From NCBI RefSeq assembly GCF_000003815.2, contig NC_049986.1, positions 17,804,457 through 17,868,456 of the forward strand: a DNA stretch of 64,000 nt, written 5' to 3'. Under the pieces are notes generated by a model. The model made no database searches and had not been told where the DNA came from. It saw only the letters and a program-made list of their open reading frames with translations. The translations under genes and the position numbers were made by a program. Shown piece after piece: positions 24,501 to 44,112 of the stretch. The DNA is from Branchiostoma floridae (taxonomy: Eukaryota > Chordata > Leptocardii > Amphioxiformes > Branchiostomatidae). How positions within the stretch are numbered: the first letter of the stretch is position 1; each line of letters opens with the position of its first letter.

Positions 24501-26099
24501 TTGTGTGTGTGTGATAGTGCACATGTATGTGTGTGTGTGTGTTGAATGAATGTATCGGGTATTTATTGATGAATGGATGAAACACCATTATCGTCTTTTA
24601 TGTGCCCTTGAACTTGTCATTTTCGCGCTCATCTTGATGTACAATGCAGCTACTCTAGCTTCCACCCAGGCCTCTTGCTATTTACACCGTGTTATGGTCG
24701 CATTGTTCAAACACTTGCGAATGAATTACACAAAGTTGATGGACATGACGTAAAACTCATTGTTCAACGTCAGTTAATACCAATTATGACATAAACAGAA
24801 TAGAACTCAAGATCAATTTTAATTATTTCTCCAAAACACGCACACAGAAAATGCACACACACACAGCGAAGTACAACACACGCATGTCGAACAGGCCCCG
24901 AGTGTGTGTGTGTTGTAGTGCACACTGTGTGTGTGCTGTATACGTCGTTGTGTGTGTGTGTGATTATCTATCTGTGTGTGCGTTGCATAAGTTTATCGCA
25001 CATCTTTTATGATTTATGGAGGGAGATAGGATTGCCGTCTTTCATGTTTCTCCTGAACTTGTTATCTTCTCAATCATTTGGCTGTATAATACAGGTACAG
25101 ATCCGCTAGATTTAGCCCGTTTTGCTTCTTACACCATGCTAGCCTCGCTAGCTATAGACTCGTGTGTAAATCACCTAAGTATAATAAACATAGTGCTGAT
25201 GACGTAATACTCACTGTTTAACTATAGGTACTTCAATAATATCTGATGAGTTCTGGCATGAACCGAGGATTGCAAAATTGAAAAGAACAATGTAATCCAT
25301 TGTACGCACACACTCTAGCAAAAAACATACAAAAACACTGGGCGAATTTCAACACACACATGTCAAGCAGGCCCTGTGTGTGTGTGTGTTGTAGTGGGCG
25401 CTGTGTGTGTGTGTTTGTGCTGTCTGTGAGTGTGTGATTGTGTACAGGTCTGCATGTGTGTGTGCTTGTTGAATAAATATATTGTGTATTTATTGTTGAA
25501 TGGATGAGTCACCATTGCCGTCTTTTATGTACCCTTGAATTCGTAATCCTGGCATAGATCTACATCTGGCTGTACAATACAGCTACTCTAGCTTCCGCCC
25601 AGGCCTCTTGCTAATTATATTATACACCGGGTACGGTCGCTGTTCACTAGCGAATGAATTACACAATGAACGGTAATGGTCATGACGTGAAACTCTTTGT
25701 TGAACGTCAGTTGATACCAATTATGACCTTAACAGACTGGAATGCAAAATCAACTATATCAATATAATCACCGCACAGATACCAGTAAAACACGCACACT
25801 GAAGTAAAAATGCACACACACACACAGCGAAGTACAACACACAAACACATGTTGGACATGCCTTGAGTGTGTGTGTGTTGCTGTGAGCGCAGTGTGTGTG
25901 CTGTGTATATCCTTGTGTGTGTTTGTGTTTATGAGTGTGTGTGTGTTTGTGGGATTTTTGTATCAATGTGTTCGTTGCATAAATACATCCTATATTCTTT
26001 TCATATTTTGGGTGAAATACCATTGCCGTCTATTATATGCCCATGTACTTGTCGTCTCCTCATCTAACTGGATGTAAGAACCCTTTTGCTATCTACACT

Positions 26100-26199
26100 N
26101 NNNNNNNNNNNNNNNNNNNNNNNNNNNNNNNNNNNNNNNNNNNNNNNNNNNNNNNNNNNNNNNNNNNNNNNNNNNNNNNNNNNNNNNNNNNNNNNNNNN
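26100..26199. other. Assembly gap (N, 100)
   Basis: A fixed-size run of N at the outer edge of the right satellite arm. The true distance and any joining satellite units are unknown. Confidence 0.95.
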
Positions 26200-26352
26200 G
26201 AGACATTAACCTCCGAGATTAACGGCGTATAAATCAGTCTGGGGAAAGTCGGGGTGTTCGGCTTGGAAGTGTCATTCCGGGGTCCGAGATAGTATAGAGG
26301 GGGCGGCATGGGGGATAAGGACAACACTTTATTTGAAATGCTACATTCTACC

Positions 26353-26477
26353 TACTCTCCAAGCAGAGGTTGGTGGGGAAATCGTGACATTTTTTTTTAT
26401 GTCGTCTTTTTCTATCAGCTATCCCCACAATGAGAAAAAGGTCACCATTTCCCCCATCAACCTCTGCTTGGAGAGTA
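26353..26477. mobile_element. MITE, family TACTCTCCAAGCAGAGG
   Basis: A 125-bp element with inverted ends TACTCTCCAAGCAGAGGTTG, flanked by a perfect 9-bp duplication CATTCTACC (26,344-26,352 and 26,478-26,486). It is the best-defined copy of the family in the window. An 8-9 bp duplication suggests hAT, Merlin or MULE mobilisation; which one cannot be decided here. Confidence 0.88.
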
Positions 26478-26489
26478 CATTCTACCCTC

Positions 26490-28000
26490 CATCAGGTATT
26501 CCCATGGGGGTACGGAGAGCAGAATTTCGGCATGAATACGGCGAATGATTTGCCACGAGAGTTCGTCCTTGGGAAGTCACATTTCGTCATCCGGCCAGCA
26601 ACATTGAATGCATTGCGATGATTTTTGTTATATATGTGGGTAGATGTTGCATACTCGAAGGTCAAGCTCGATTTTGGGCCACCTGGTGGCCGACTTTGAA
26701 ACTGCAGCAAGACATCCGGCTTTGGTTTCTCTTGTCCAGGACATATGTAGTCTTGTTTGCTATCTGCTCCGACAACTATTGTAGAAAATGATGCACTTTC
26801 AACATGCTCCCCATCCTTTTCGTTAACAAGCAGGTCAAATGTCAATATATATTCAGCCAAATTCTGAATATGTCGATAATTTCATGGAATGCCGGAAACA
26901 TAAAAAGCATTTACCGCCTGGGTCGCATTTTTGCCATACACCACATGTGCGTGTGGGATCAGACATATTACAGGAATGTCAGGATGACTTGCAACTATGA
27001 TATGCAATGGCGTTAATAGGACCCGGTGTTGTTTTTAGTGGCAGACAACCAAGATGCCAAAGTGTAAGTAATATTTNNNNNNNNNNNNNNNNNNNNNNNN
27101 NNNNNNNNNNNNNNNNNNNNNNNNNNNNNNNNNNNNNNNNNNNNNNNNNNNNNNNNNNNNNNNNNNNNNNNNNNNNGAGCTGATTTTTGTGTCGAGGCCT
27201 ACAGCTACACTAAGACTGTATAGGGGGTTGTAATTGGCTAATACTAGACGGTGATCGCGCTGCAACCTCACTGCGACTCAAATTGGATTTACGTAAATAT
27301 TGACTTCATGAATATCATGCAAAATGTACAAGTACGATTACGAAGACAACAGAATACACAAAGCGGAAAAAAAATAATTCTTTATGTATGAAATTTGTTC
27401 AGCGCGTTGTCAATTTTAGGTCGCAGTCCTGGTGGAATGGGACTGTCAGGAACACAGCCTGGTTCGTTGGTTATGAAACTTATTTGAACTTTCTGCACCC
27501 TGAGCTGACTGTTTGTATCGAGACGTACAGCTATACTAGAACTGTCTGGGGCGTGCTTACGTTGGGTGACACGGTCAGAACGGTAGCTGGGGCTGACACG
27601 AAAAAGGCGTCTTTTTTTTTATGACAGCAGGGTATACTTATTTCCTCCATGAAAAATGAAGGCATTGTTTAGGGTGTGTCTGTGTGTCAGGGTGTCTGTC
27701 TGTCTGTGCTTCTTGGTTATTTGTGGTCAGCATAACTTAAAAACCTCTGGGTGGTTTGAAATGATATTTGATCTGTGGGTAGGTTTTGGGAAGACGAAGG
27801 TCACGGTCAACTTTGGTAATCCTGGCGGCTATCCTTGATACTGCAGCAGACCCTCTGGTTTTGCATCCTTTGTTCTGGACATGATATGATGTTATTTCTG
27901 AAGCACTTTCTGAAGCACTTCGAGTGTCCCTTTATAACGTCAAACAATACGCCGTGACCACAAACAATTTGTAACGTTATATCACACTTTTCTGACAGGA
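26490..28000. other. Non-coding stretch with internal duplication and gap
   Basis: No recognised exon. A ~55-bp segment around 27,177-27,235 (GAGCTGA...TCGAG.C.TACAGCTA) is repeated around 27,500-27,555, so part of the region is duplicated. An N gap covers 27,077-27,176. The first EGFL7 exons might be expected here or further upstream but I could not identify them. Confidence 0.4.
27077..27176. other. Assembly gap (N, 100)
   Basis: A fixed-size run of N upstream of the first visible EGFL7 exon; it could hide a 5' exon. Confidence 0.95.
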
Positions 28001-28283
28001 CCCGGTGCTTTACCGTCGGGAAAGGCACTTACTGTAATACCAATTTTTTTCACTAGGCCCAAGTTAAAATGAGTACCCTATCTTCGCTAGGGCCTTCCCT
28101 CGGATAGGACATCAAATGAAGGNNNNNNNNNNNNNNNNNNNNNNNNNNNNNNNNNNNNNNNNNNNNNNNNNNNNNNNNNNNNNNNNNNNNNNNNNNNNNN
28201 NNNNNNNNNNNNNNNNNNNNNNNNNNNNNNNNNAGTACGAACCTGTCACGGCGTAAGACGGTTTTCGGGTATGCAATACAGAC
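27985..28283 (+). repeat. SINE copy interrupted by gap
   Basis: GGACCCGGTGCTTTACC, GGGAAAGGCACTTACTG, AATGAGTACCC and a tail resembling GGTATGCAA match the SINE bodies at 34,550-34,610 and 35,780-36,025. N covers 28,123-28,233 within it. It ends about 30 bp before the splice acceptor of the first visible EGFL7 exon. Confidence 0.55.
28123..28233. other. Assembly gap (N, 111)
   Basis: A run of N inside a SINE just upstream of an EGFL7 exon. Confidence 0.95.
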
Positions 28284-28310
28284 AAAAACTCTTGACTTGT
28301 TTCTGTGCAG

Positions 28311-37757
<9,447 letters not shown>

Positions 37758-37844
37758 AGAACGTTCATCTCAAATATTACTAGAGCCTGTATCTCAGCAA
37801 TACCATTCTACAACACAGAGCCTCGCCATACAGCCTATACAATA

Positions 37845-38014
37845 TACTGTAAATGCAGAAACTTTCGCAGTGGTTTAATTCGCCGCAAATTTTTCCATGG
37901 CAATGTCTATGTCTACAGTGCATGGTGCTACTGCAAACATAAAACCACCACGAAAAGTAATTTTTCCACCTACTGTGAAATTAAATCCACGCAAACTTAA
38001 ATGCATTTACAGTA
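37845..38014. mobile_element. Tc1/mariner-like MITE 1
   Basis: The ends TACTGTAAATGCA and TGCATTTACAGTA are inverted repeats that extend imperfectly for about 37 bp (TTTCGC.GTGG.TTTAAT inside). TA dinucleotides bound it. A second, longer copy is at 45,792-46,004. It lies about 90 bp after the EGFL7 stop, probably in the 3' UTR. Confidence 0.7.
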
Positions 38015-38202
38015 CCTTTGGAACGCTCTGCTAAACTGGGCTGTGGTTTCCACTTTTATGGGAGAACTCTAACCAGCTGTCAGTAAGAGAACTGCCTAGA
38101 TGATTTTTAAGGTAAAACTGATCCTCTGATTGGCTGCCAACTGGTTAGAAGCCGCGTCCACAAAAGTGGAAACCCCAGCCTGGTTTAGCAGTCTTCCGAA
38201 GG
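38015..38202. mobile_element. Tc1/mariner-like MITE 2
   Basis: A 188-bp element. CCTTTGGAA...CTGCTAAAC and GGTTTCCACTTTTATGG at one end are mirrored by GTGGAAACCCCAGCC and GTTTAGCAG...CCGAAGG at the other. TA flanks both sides (38,013-38,014 and 38,203-38,204). It abuts MITE 1, sharing its boundary TA. Confidence 0.75.
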
Positions 38203-38341
38203 TACAATATACACATGTACATGTGTGCTACATGTACATGTATGATTAAGCTCTGTATAGGAGAATGAGCAATACATGTTGCTACATAGAGGATGTAAGA
38301 AGATATAAAATTCAATTTAAATTGAGTGTATTTTTGTCAGA

Positions 38342-38367
38342 AATAAAGTACAGTACAGTACAGTACA
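38342..38367 (+). repeat. AATAAA signal followed by (GTACA)n
   Basis: AATAAA at 38,342-38,347 runs into four GTACA repeats. It could be a poly(A) signal for EGFL7 about 590 bp after the stop, although it lies in repeat-rich sequence. Confidence 0.4.
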
Positions 38368-41000
38368 GGTATGCTGTACAATGAAAGTACTACATGCATG
38401 TCCTTTCCAAGCTATAGGCTTCGACACCAACCCATCAACAGCCATACAGACCCTTTGTCTTTTATGTACAAATGTAACATGTAACAAAAGTTAAGAAATG
38501 ACATATTCATAGGTATTTTGCTGAAACCTCACTCTACATGATATTGCTATCATACTGCTTTCCAAATTTTTGCATTTTGAAGACATATCTGTATATCATC
38601 ATTTTCTATTGTATTGTATGGTCATCAAGTTTGAAGAAGGCTGGATCTTGTAGCTATGAAATAACAGAACATTTTTCAAACAGGCCATTACAAATTTTGA
38701 ATAAACATTATACATCTTATAGGGACAGAATGTTATAAAAGTAAAAACTACTGTAGAGTTTGCCATTGTTATGTTGAAGTTTTGCTTATTAGTAATGTGG
38801 CCTTTCAGTACCAAAAAACAAAATATGTACCAATACATGTATGTAATGATTATGAAAAAATTATACATTATTGGGACACTACTGTTGATTTTAGTTACGG
38901 TTCTATTTATAGGAAAAGGGAATAAAAAAAAGTCAACTACAAGTGGAAAAGAGTATGGTTGTCTGTTACTGTAATCTAAATGTCAAGCAGTGTGCCTCTT
39001 GGAAGTTTGGTGTGAAGACTAGCCGACTGCTGCCCATCCATGTCAGGGACCCCTGTAGCAGTATAATCAAATACTGGATACTACCACTGCTGTGGATCCA
39101 AAGGATAGTGCTTCAAATCCCATTCAAAGTGGTGGTAGATATACAAAATGTAGTCCATGATAGGAAACAATGCAAACAATAAGTCTTGAGTTTAGGTTCA
39201 GTTCAGTACATCCTCATACATGTATGTACAAGGTGCCACAAATGATGCTGTCCCAGACATCTCTGTCCAGCATGGCAGCCAGCAGGTCCAACTTCTTCCT
39301 CCAGCACTTTCTTTTTAGCAGAGCCTCAAATAATACCCTGTGCAGTACACATGTATGTCATGGGATTTCCAAGTTGTCTCATTCAAACCAGGTACACACA
39401 TACACACACAAAAATGACAAACACACACATTGTATTGTAAAGTGGATTTTTTTTATAATTTAAAAATATATTGCAGGATTGTTTGGTCCTACCATCTGAC
39501 AGTACAGAATTATTATGCAAAAGCAATGGTCTTCCTGATTGGTGGGTTTCACAAGTGGTTCTTCTTATTGGAATCTACGAATGAGTAATCTGTTGCTATC
39601 GATTCTTCTTGTTCAAGGGTGCCTAAGTATTTACACGAGTTGTACGTAATTCACAACAGTTTTACAGAACATGTAGAAATTTCATAGAAATTCACACAAT
39701 TCAAAGCTGCCATTTCAGACCCTTGCGATCTAGCTCGTCGCAATTCAGCCCCTGGCTGCAAAGAGATAGTCGGCCCAACCAATACCAATAATAACAATCC
39801 ACTATGAAACATGAATTTTACAAAATGCAAGTAATCCACTACTAGGAAACATACAAATTCTCCAAATTCATACAAGTTTTACGGAAAACATGACCCTTAT
39901 TATCAGTATACTCACATAAATGCAGCAAACTTTGTATGTTTCTTAGAAGTGAATTGTATAAATCCCATGAAATTTTAACCTTCTTTAGTAGCATGAATTT
40001 CTAAACCTCATAAGGCTCTTATGTATATCCCTGAAAACTCGTATGAATTCCGTAAAATCTGTGTGATACTTAGGCACCCCTTGGTGATAGCCACTGCAAG
40101 CCTGTTTCTTATACTAATATCTTGACAGCCCTTTTTCTAATTTGCTATAATATCCATTGCTATTTCAGAAAAGTTTTTCTTCTGCCTGGCTATGAAAATT
40201 GACATAAATAGCACTCTTTCCTCCATGAATTATATCATCAAGTTGGAAATAAACACTGGATAACTTGGTTCTCTTTTCACAACTAAGATATACATACAAC
40301 CACAGTCGACATTTCTGAGACTGTCTGTTACCTTCCTCAGGGCAATACTAACCATGGTTCTATCTTGCATTGCTGTCAGGTCTTGCTGCTCACAAAAGTG
40401 GCCCCTAACTATGTCACATACATAGATATTGTTACACAACTATAAAGCAACTCCTATGTATGAGCGATCGCTGTTGTTGTTTATCAGGGTATTGGACGGT
40501 TGTTGCCTACCAGGATGTCAGTAGATTGGATAAAAAATCTATGTTCAAATTAGCGACTCAAATTACTGGTTATTATGTAAATCAATCTTTTGCCAAACAC
40601 CTGCTTTTTTCCTACCACTGCATCACCGTAACATCATCGCGATTGCTCGTATAGCTTCAGTGTACAGAGAAGTAGTCAGAACTGCGCTGAGGAAGGTGAC
40701 AGACGGTCATCAAAACACAGGTTGTTATATTACTCCTTAATTGTGAATAAAGAATTATGTTATTCAGTGTTTCTTCAACCTGTCTCTGAAAATTGGCATA
40801 AATAGCACACTTTCCTACATCACCAAATGTAACCTGTCAGATTTGACACAAATATCTTACATATTTGCCCTTCCTTTACAAATCTGATATATGATGTACA
40901 TATATATCACAGGACAATAGAAAAACTGACTAAATTTGTAATTAACATAGGTATTTCAGTGTCCTGACATCCAAACTTCAGTGGTACATCTGTGTTACAA
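38368..41000. other. Intergenic, AT-rich, no gene recognised
   Basis: Sequence between the convergent EGFL7 and AGPAT genes. Short frames carry no domain. Nothing beyond AT-rich sequence and short duplicated pieces (for example around 40,300 and 40,680) was recognised. Confidence 0.4.
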
Positions 41001-41018
41001 CATAGTCTTGCCATCTTC

Positions 41019-41816
41019 CATTCTACCTAGCTGTGATCAACTGTGAACAAATCTGTATCAATATGATACTAAAGTAGTACAACATCAATGATTAATTGGG
41101 CAAATACATCCACAAGTGTAAATCATATCTGCAAATTTCATACTTTCATACTTATAGCTTCCCCGGGAATCACAAAATAATTCCACCAACTCATTACAGT
41201 TCAAATTTGACATTTTTCAGAAGAGTAAACAATCATAAGACGGTTTGCAATTGTAATTAATGTATACAGTATACGTAATTGATCAATGAAAAAAAATTGT
41301 TCTTCAAAATATTACTTAGCAGCCTCCTAACCTTTGTGGGACATTTTGTTTCTGATGTTGACAGTGGTTTTGCTCTAAATCATAATCATGGATTCATTTA
41401 TGAATATTTGCATTCTACCTAGCTGTGGTCATCCGTGAGCAAATCTGCATCAATATGATACTAAAGTAGTACATTGTACATCAATTATTTCGGCAAAATA
41501 CATCCACACATGTAAATCATACCTGCACATTTCATATGTCATAGTCATACTTCTAGTTTCTCCGGGAATCATACAAATAATTCTGAACGGCTGATTACAG
41601 TTCAAATATTTTCAGAAGGCTTAAGAATCATGTTTTCCATTGTTTAATTAAATAAAATATGTTAAAACATATTAGTATGAAGATGCAAAAAGAAATAAAA
41701 AGTTTATTCTTCAAAATATAACTAAGCAGCCTCCTAACCTTTCTGGGACATTTTGTGTCTGATGCTGACAGTGGTTCTTGTTTGAAATCATAATAATGAA
41801 TTCATCTATGAACATT
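41019..41816. repeat. Tandem duplication, period about 392 bp
   Basis: CATTCTACCTAGCTGTG starts both copies (41,019 and 41,411). They share TCAATATGATACTAAAGTAG, CC(C/T)CGGGAATCA and AGCAGCCTCCTAACCTTT in order. The copies are moderately diverged. No coding content is seen. Confidence 0.8.
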
Positions 41817-43435
41817 TCAATTATGAATTCATTTCATACCTTTTACCTACTAGTTCATGTATCTGTGCTTGCTTTAGTTTAGTTTACACACCATGAAACT
41901 TAAATCAAATTCACCAATTAGATAACTACTTATTATTAACAATATTCAAGGAAGGCACCTCCCTTGCAAAGGTTATAGTGATCTTCAACAAAGACTAGCA
42001 ACAAAGAATTATCTAAGGAGTGCAACAAGTTTTTCTCAAGGTCATTCACTACAAGGTTATTTATGAAAGTCTTAAGTCTTACTTTGAGTGAATCTGGTAT
42101 ACTATCAAAAACGTCAATGCAGCTATGCTTTGTTAAAAACAAATTAAGATTTTCTTGTACGAAATCAGTAATTCTATGATTCAATCTTGTTTTTCCTAGC
42201 ATATGCTGCAGTTGCTATGAATGCTGCCAAAAATATCTGCTGGGTTTTGCAACTGACACACAAACACACAAAAAGATAGCTACCCCAAGAAATCTGTTCT
42301 AAAACAAATCAACGGATCTACCAGCATGTTATTGAGTCTACATACACACATGGTGATTACAGAAACTACTATGAACAGCTAAAATTGTTTTCAAACCATA
42401 ACAGAATGAACATGTAATTACGACTATTAACATGTTTGATTGTGTAACACTGGGTTGTAATGATGACTTTATAATCCCTTAACCTCCGACCTTAAACCTC
42501 TGCTCTACCGCTCACTAAAGACCTAAGGAAAAAAGGGTTGAGTGAATTGATTTGCCTTCCAATGATCACTTTTATTAACTTTTTACTGCAATGATTTGAG
42601 CAGATAATTAAACTTTGATTCACTGGTCACTCAGATTAGAAGACTAGTCTTACCATAGCCTAAAAATAGCAGTCAGTTATAAACAAATCTTGCTACATGT
42701 ACATGCACAATGCAGTTGACTTAAATTTGAAAGACTAAACCTTAATAAATAAGCCATGATGCATATGACCTGTATTTGTCTTAGAAAGTCAGAAGTAAGC
42801 AGTGTTTAACCCCCTTTCAACTGTGCCTCACACAGTGCTGTCTCCATGCAGTACCCGTCCCCCTTTCCCTGGATGGAAATTTGCTTGTTGGGACAGACAA
42901 AAATTTCCCAAATATCTGAACTCCATGACAAAAAATCGATGAAAATGTATTTTTACAAGCTAGAAATAAGACTTAGCAACAAAAATGGGCTCTCAAACAA
43001 TCAGTGGAAAAGAAATCAAAGCTGGAGAAGCATTGCTTTCAACTGCATCTCACAATATCTAACAGAAAATTGCAGCAAAAGATTATATCTTCAATCTGTC
43101 CTTTCTTTGCAAAGTTTTTCTGAAGTATATATAAGTATTACTGCACGTCACTCATGTGGTCGATCATTTCTTTCTAGAGGGGGCTCCATGTAACTATGTT
43201 GTGTCTACTTAACCTCCCAGTCTAATTCTTTACTAGGTCATTAATGATTCAGCCATTAAACTGCAAAAGCTTCCCTGACAAATTAGTTACTCTGATGATA
43301 CACACACATTCTCCATGCAGAATATAGAAAAGGAAAATCCTTAAGGGCGTATCTCACTAAAGCTGTGGCACGTTGACAGCATTGCTGCGGACAAGCAATT
43401 TGACAGAGCGCTCAACAGAGTTTTATTGATAAAAA
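41817..43435. other. Intergenic, no gene recognised
   Basis: AT-rich sequence with no domain-bearing frame. The longest frame (42,846-43,193, +) lacks any recognisable motif and is probably chance. Confidence 0.4.
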
Positions 43436-43437
43436 GA

Positions 43438-43603
43438 CGAATCTTTTTTTGCTTTGGTGAGTTTTCTTGTTGTTTTAGGCATACTTGTTCACTTTGCATG
43501 ATATTCCCATTAGCAAAGACAAATCTTTTTTCGCTTTTGTGAGTTTTCTTGTTGTTTTGGTCATACTTGTTTGCTTTGCATGATATTCCCGTTAGAAAGG
43601 AAA
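43438..43603. repeat. Tandem duplication, period about 83 bp
   Basis: Two copies share GTGAGTTTTCTTGTTGTTTT, CATACTTGTT and TTTGCATGATATTCCC. It lies about 500 bp beyond the AGPAT stop codon on that gene's downstream side. Confidence 0.8.
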
Positions 43604-44112
43604 TTGTAAGACAAATCCAATTTTGAACACAGTGCCGCTGCCAAATTACAGCAGATTCAGTGAGACAACCCTTAGCGTTTCTCAAGATCCCAGTTCTGGA
43701 AAAGCCTTCTTCTCCTCGAATTGGAAGCAAGAGGAATGTTACCTTTTCGCATCTGCTTGGAGACTTGTACATACATACTACTGTACTGAAGACCTTGTTC
43801 CAGACAAGACACTTTGTTGTTTTGACACAATCATACTGCCTAGCTGCTGTAAGGCCTAGTTCCAAATTCCCAACCAGGGGGCCAGTCGGGTAGCTTTCAG
43901 AAACGAAAAATATGATAAGAAAGGCAACAAAACACACAGCACATAAAATAAAATTAGTCAGGTGTATAATTTGTGTAACAGTACATTCATTGGTAAACAA
44001 TGAATTTCATTGCATTTCATTTTTCGTTTCCGCAAACATCCTGACTGGGCCCCGTTTTTTTGGAATGGGACCTAAGCCAAACCAAGGATGGTGTGTATGT
44101 CTGTAACCAGGC

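Larger units (their letters stand above)
17575..26099 (-). repeat. Right arm of satellite array, inverted
   Basis: The ~480-bp units of the left arm reappear as reverse complements. Unit landmarks (CCATTATCGTC or variants) lie near 19,225, 19,690, 20,170, 22,665, 23,150, 23,620, 24,130, 24,590, 25,025, 25,512 and 26,020. The outer variant units match the outer units of the left arm in mirror order: 25,700-26,098 pairs with 4,320-4,680, 25,245-25,640 with 4,800-5,150, and 24,960-25,230 with 5,180-5,430. Retrotransposon sequence (about 18,065-18,963) and a 2-kb transposon (20,571-22,582) interrupt it. The arm runs into an N gap. Confidence 0.9.

Noticed and set aside
27388..27624. Frame starting MKFVQRV, recalling the FVQRV of the vertebrate EGFL7 EMI domain
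   Set aside because: The following residues do not fit EMI (no matching cysteines or TTCDG-like segment) and no donor site fits the phase of the next exon; treated as coincidence.
43341..44000. 219-codon minus-strand frame next to AGPAT
   Set aside because: It crosses a tandem duplication, has no recognisable domain and lies downstream of the AGPAT stop; probably chance.
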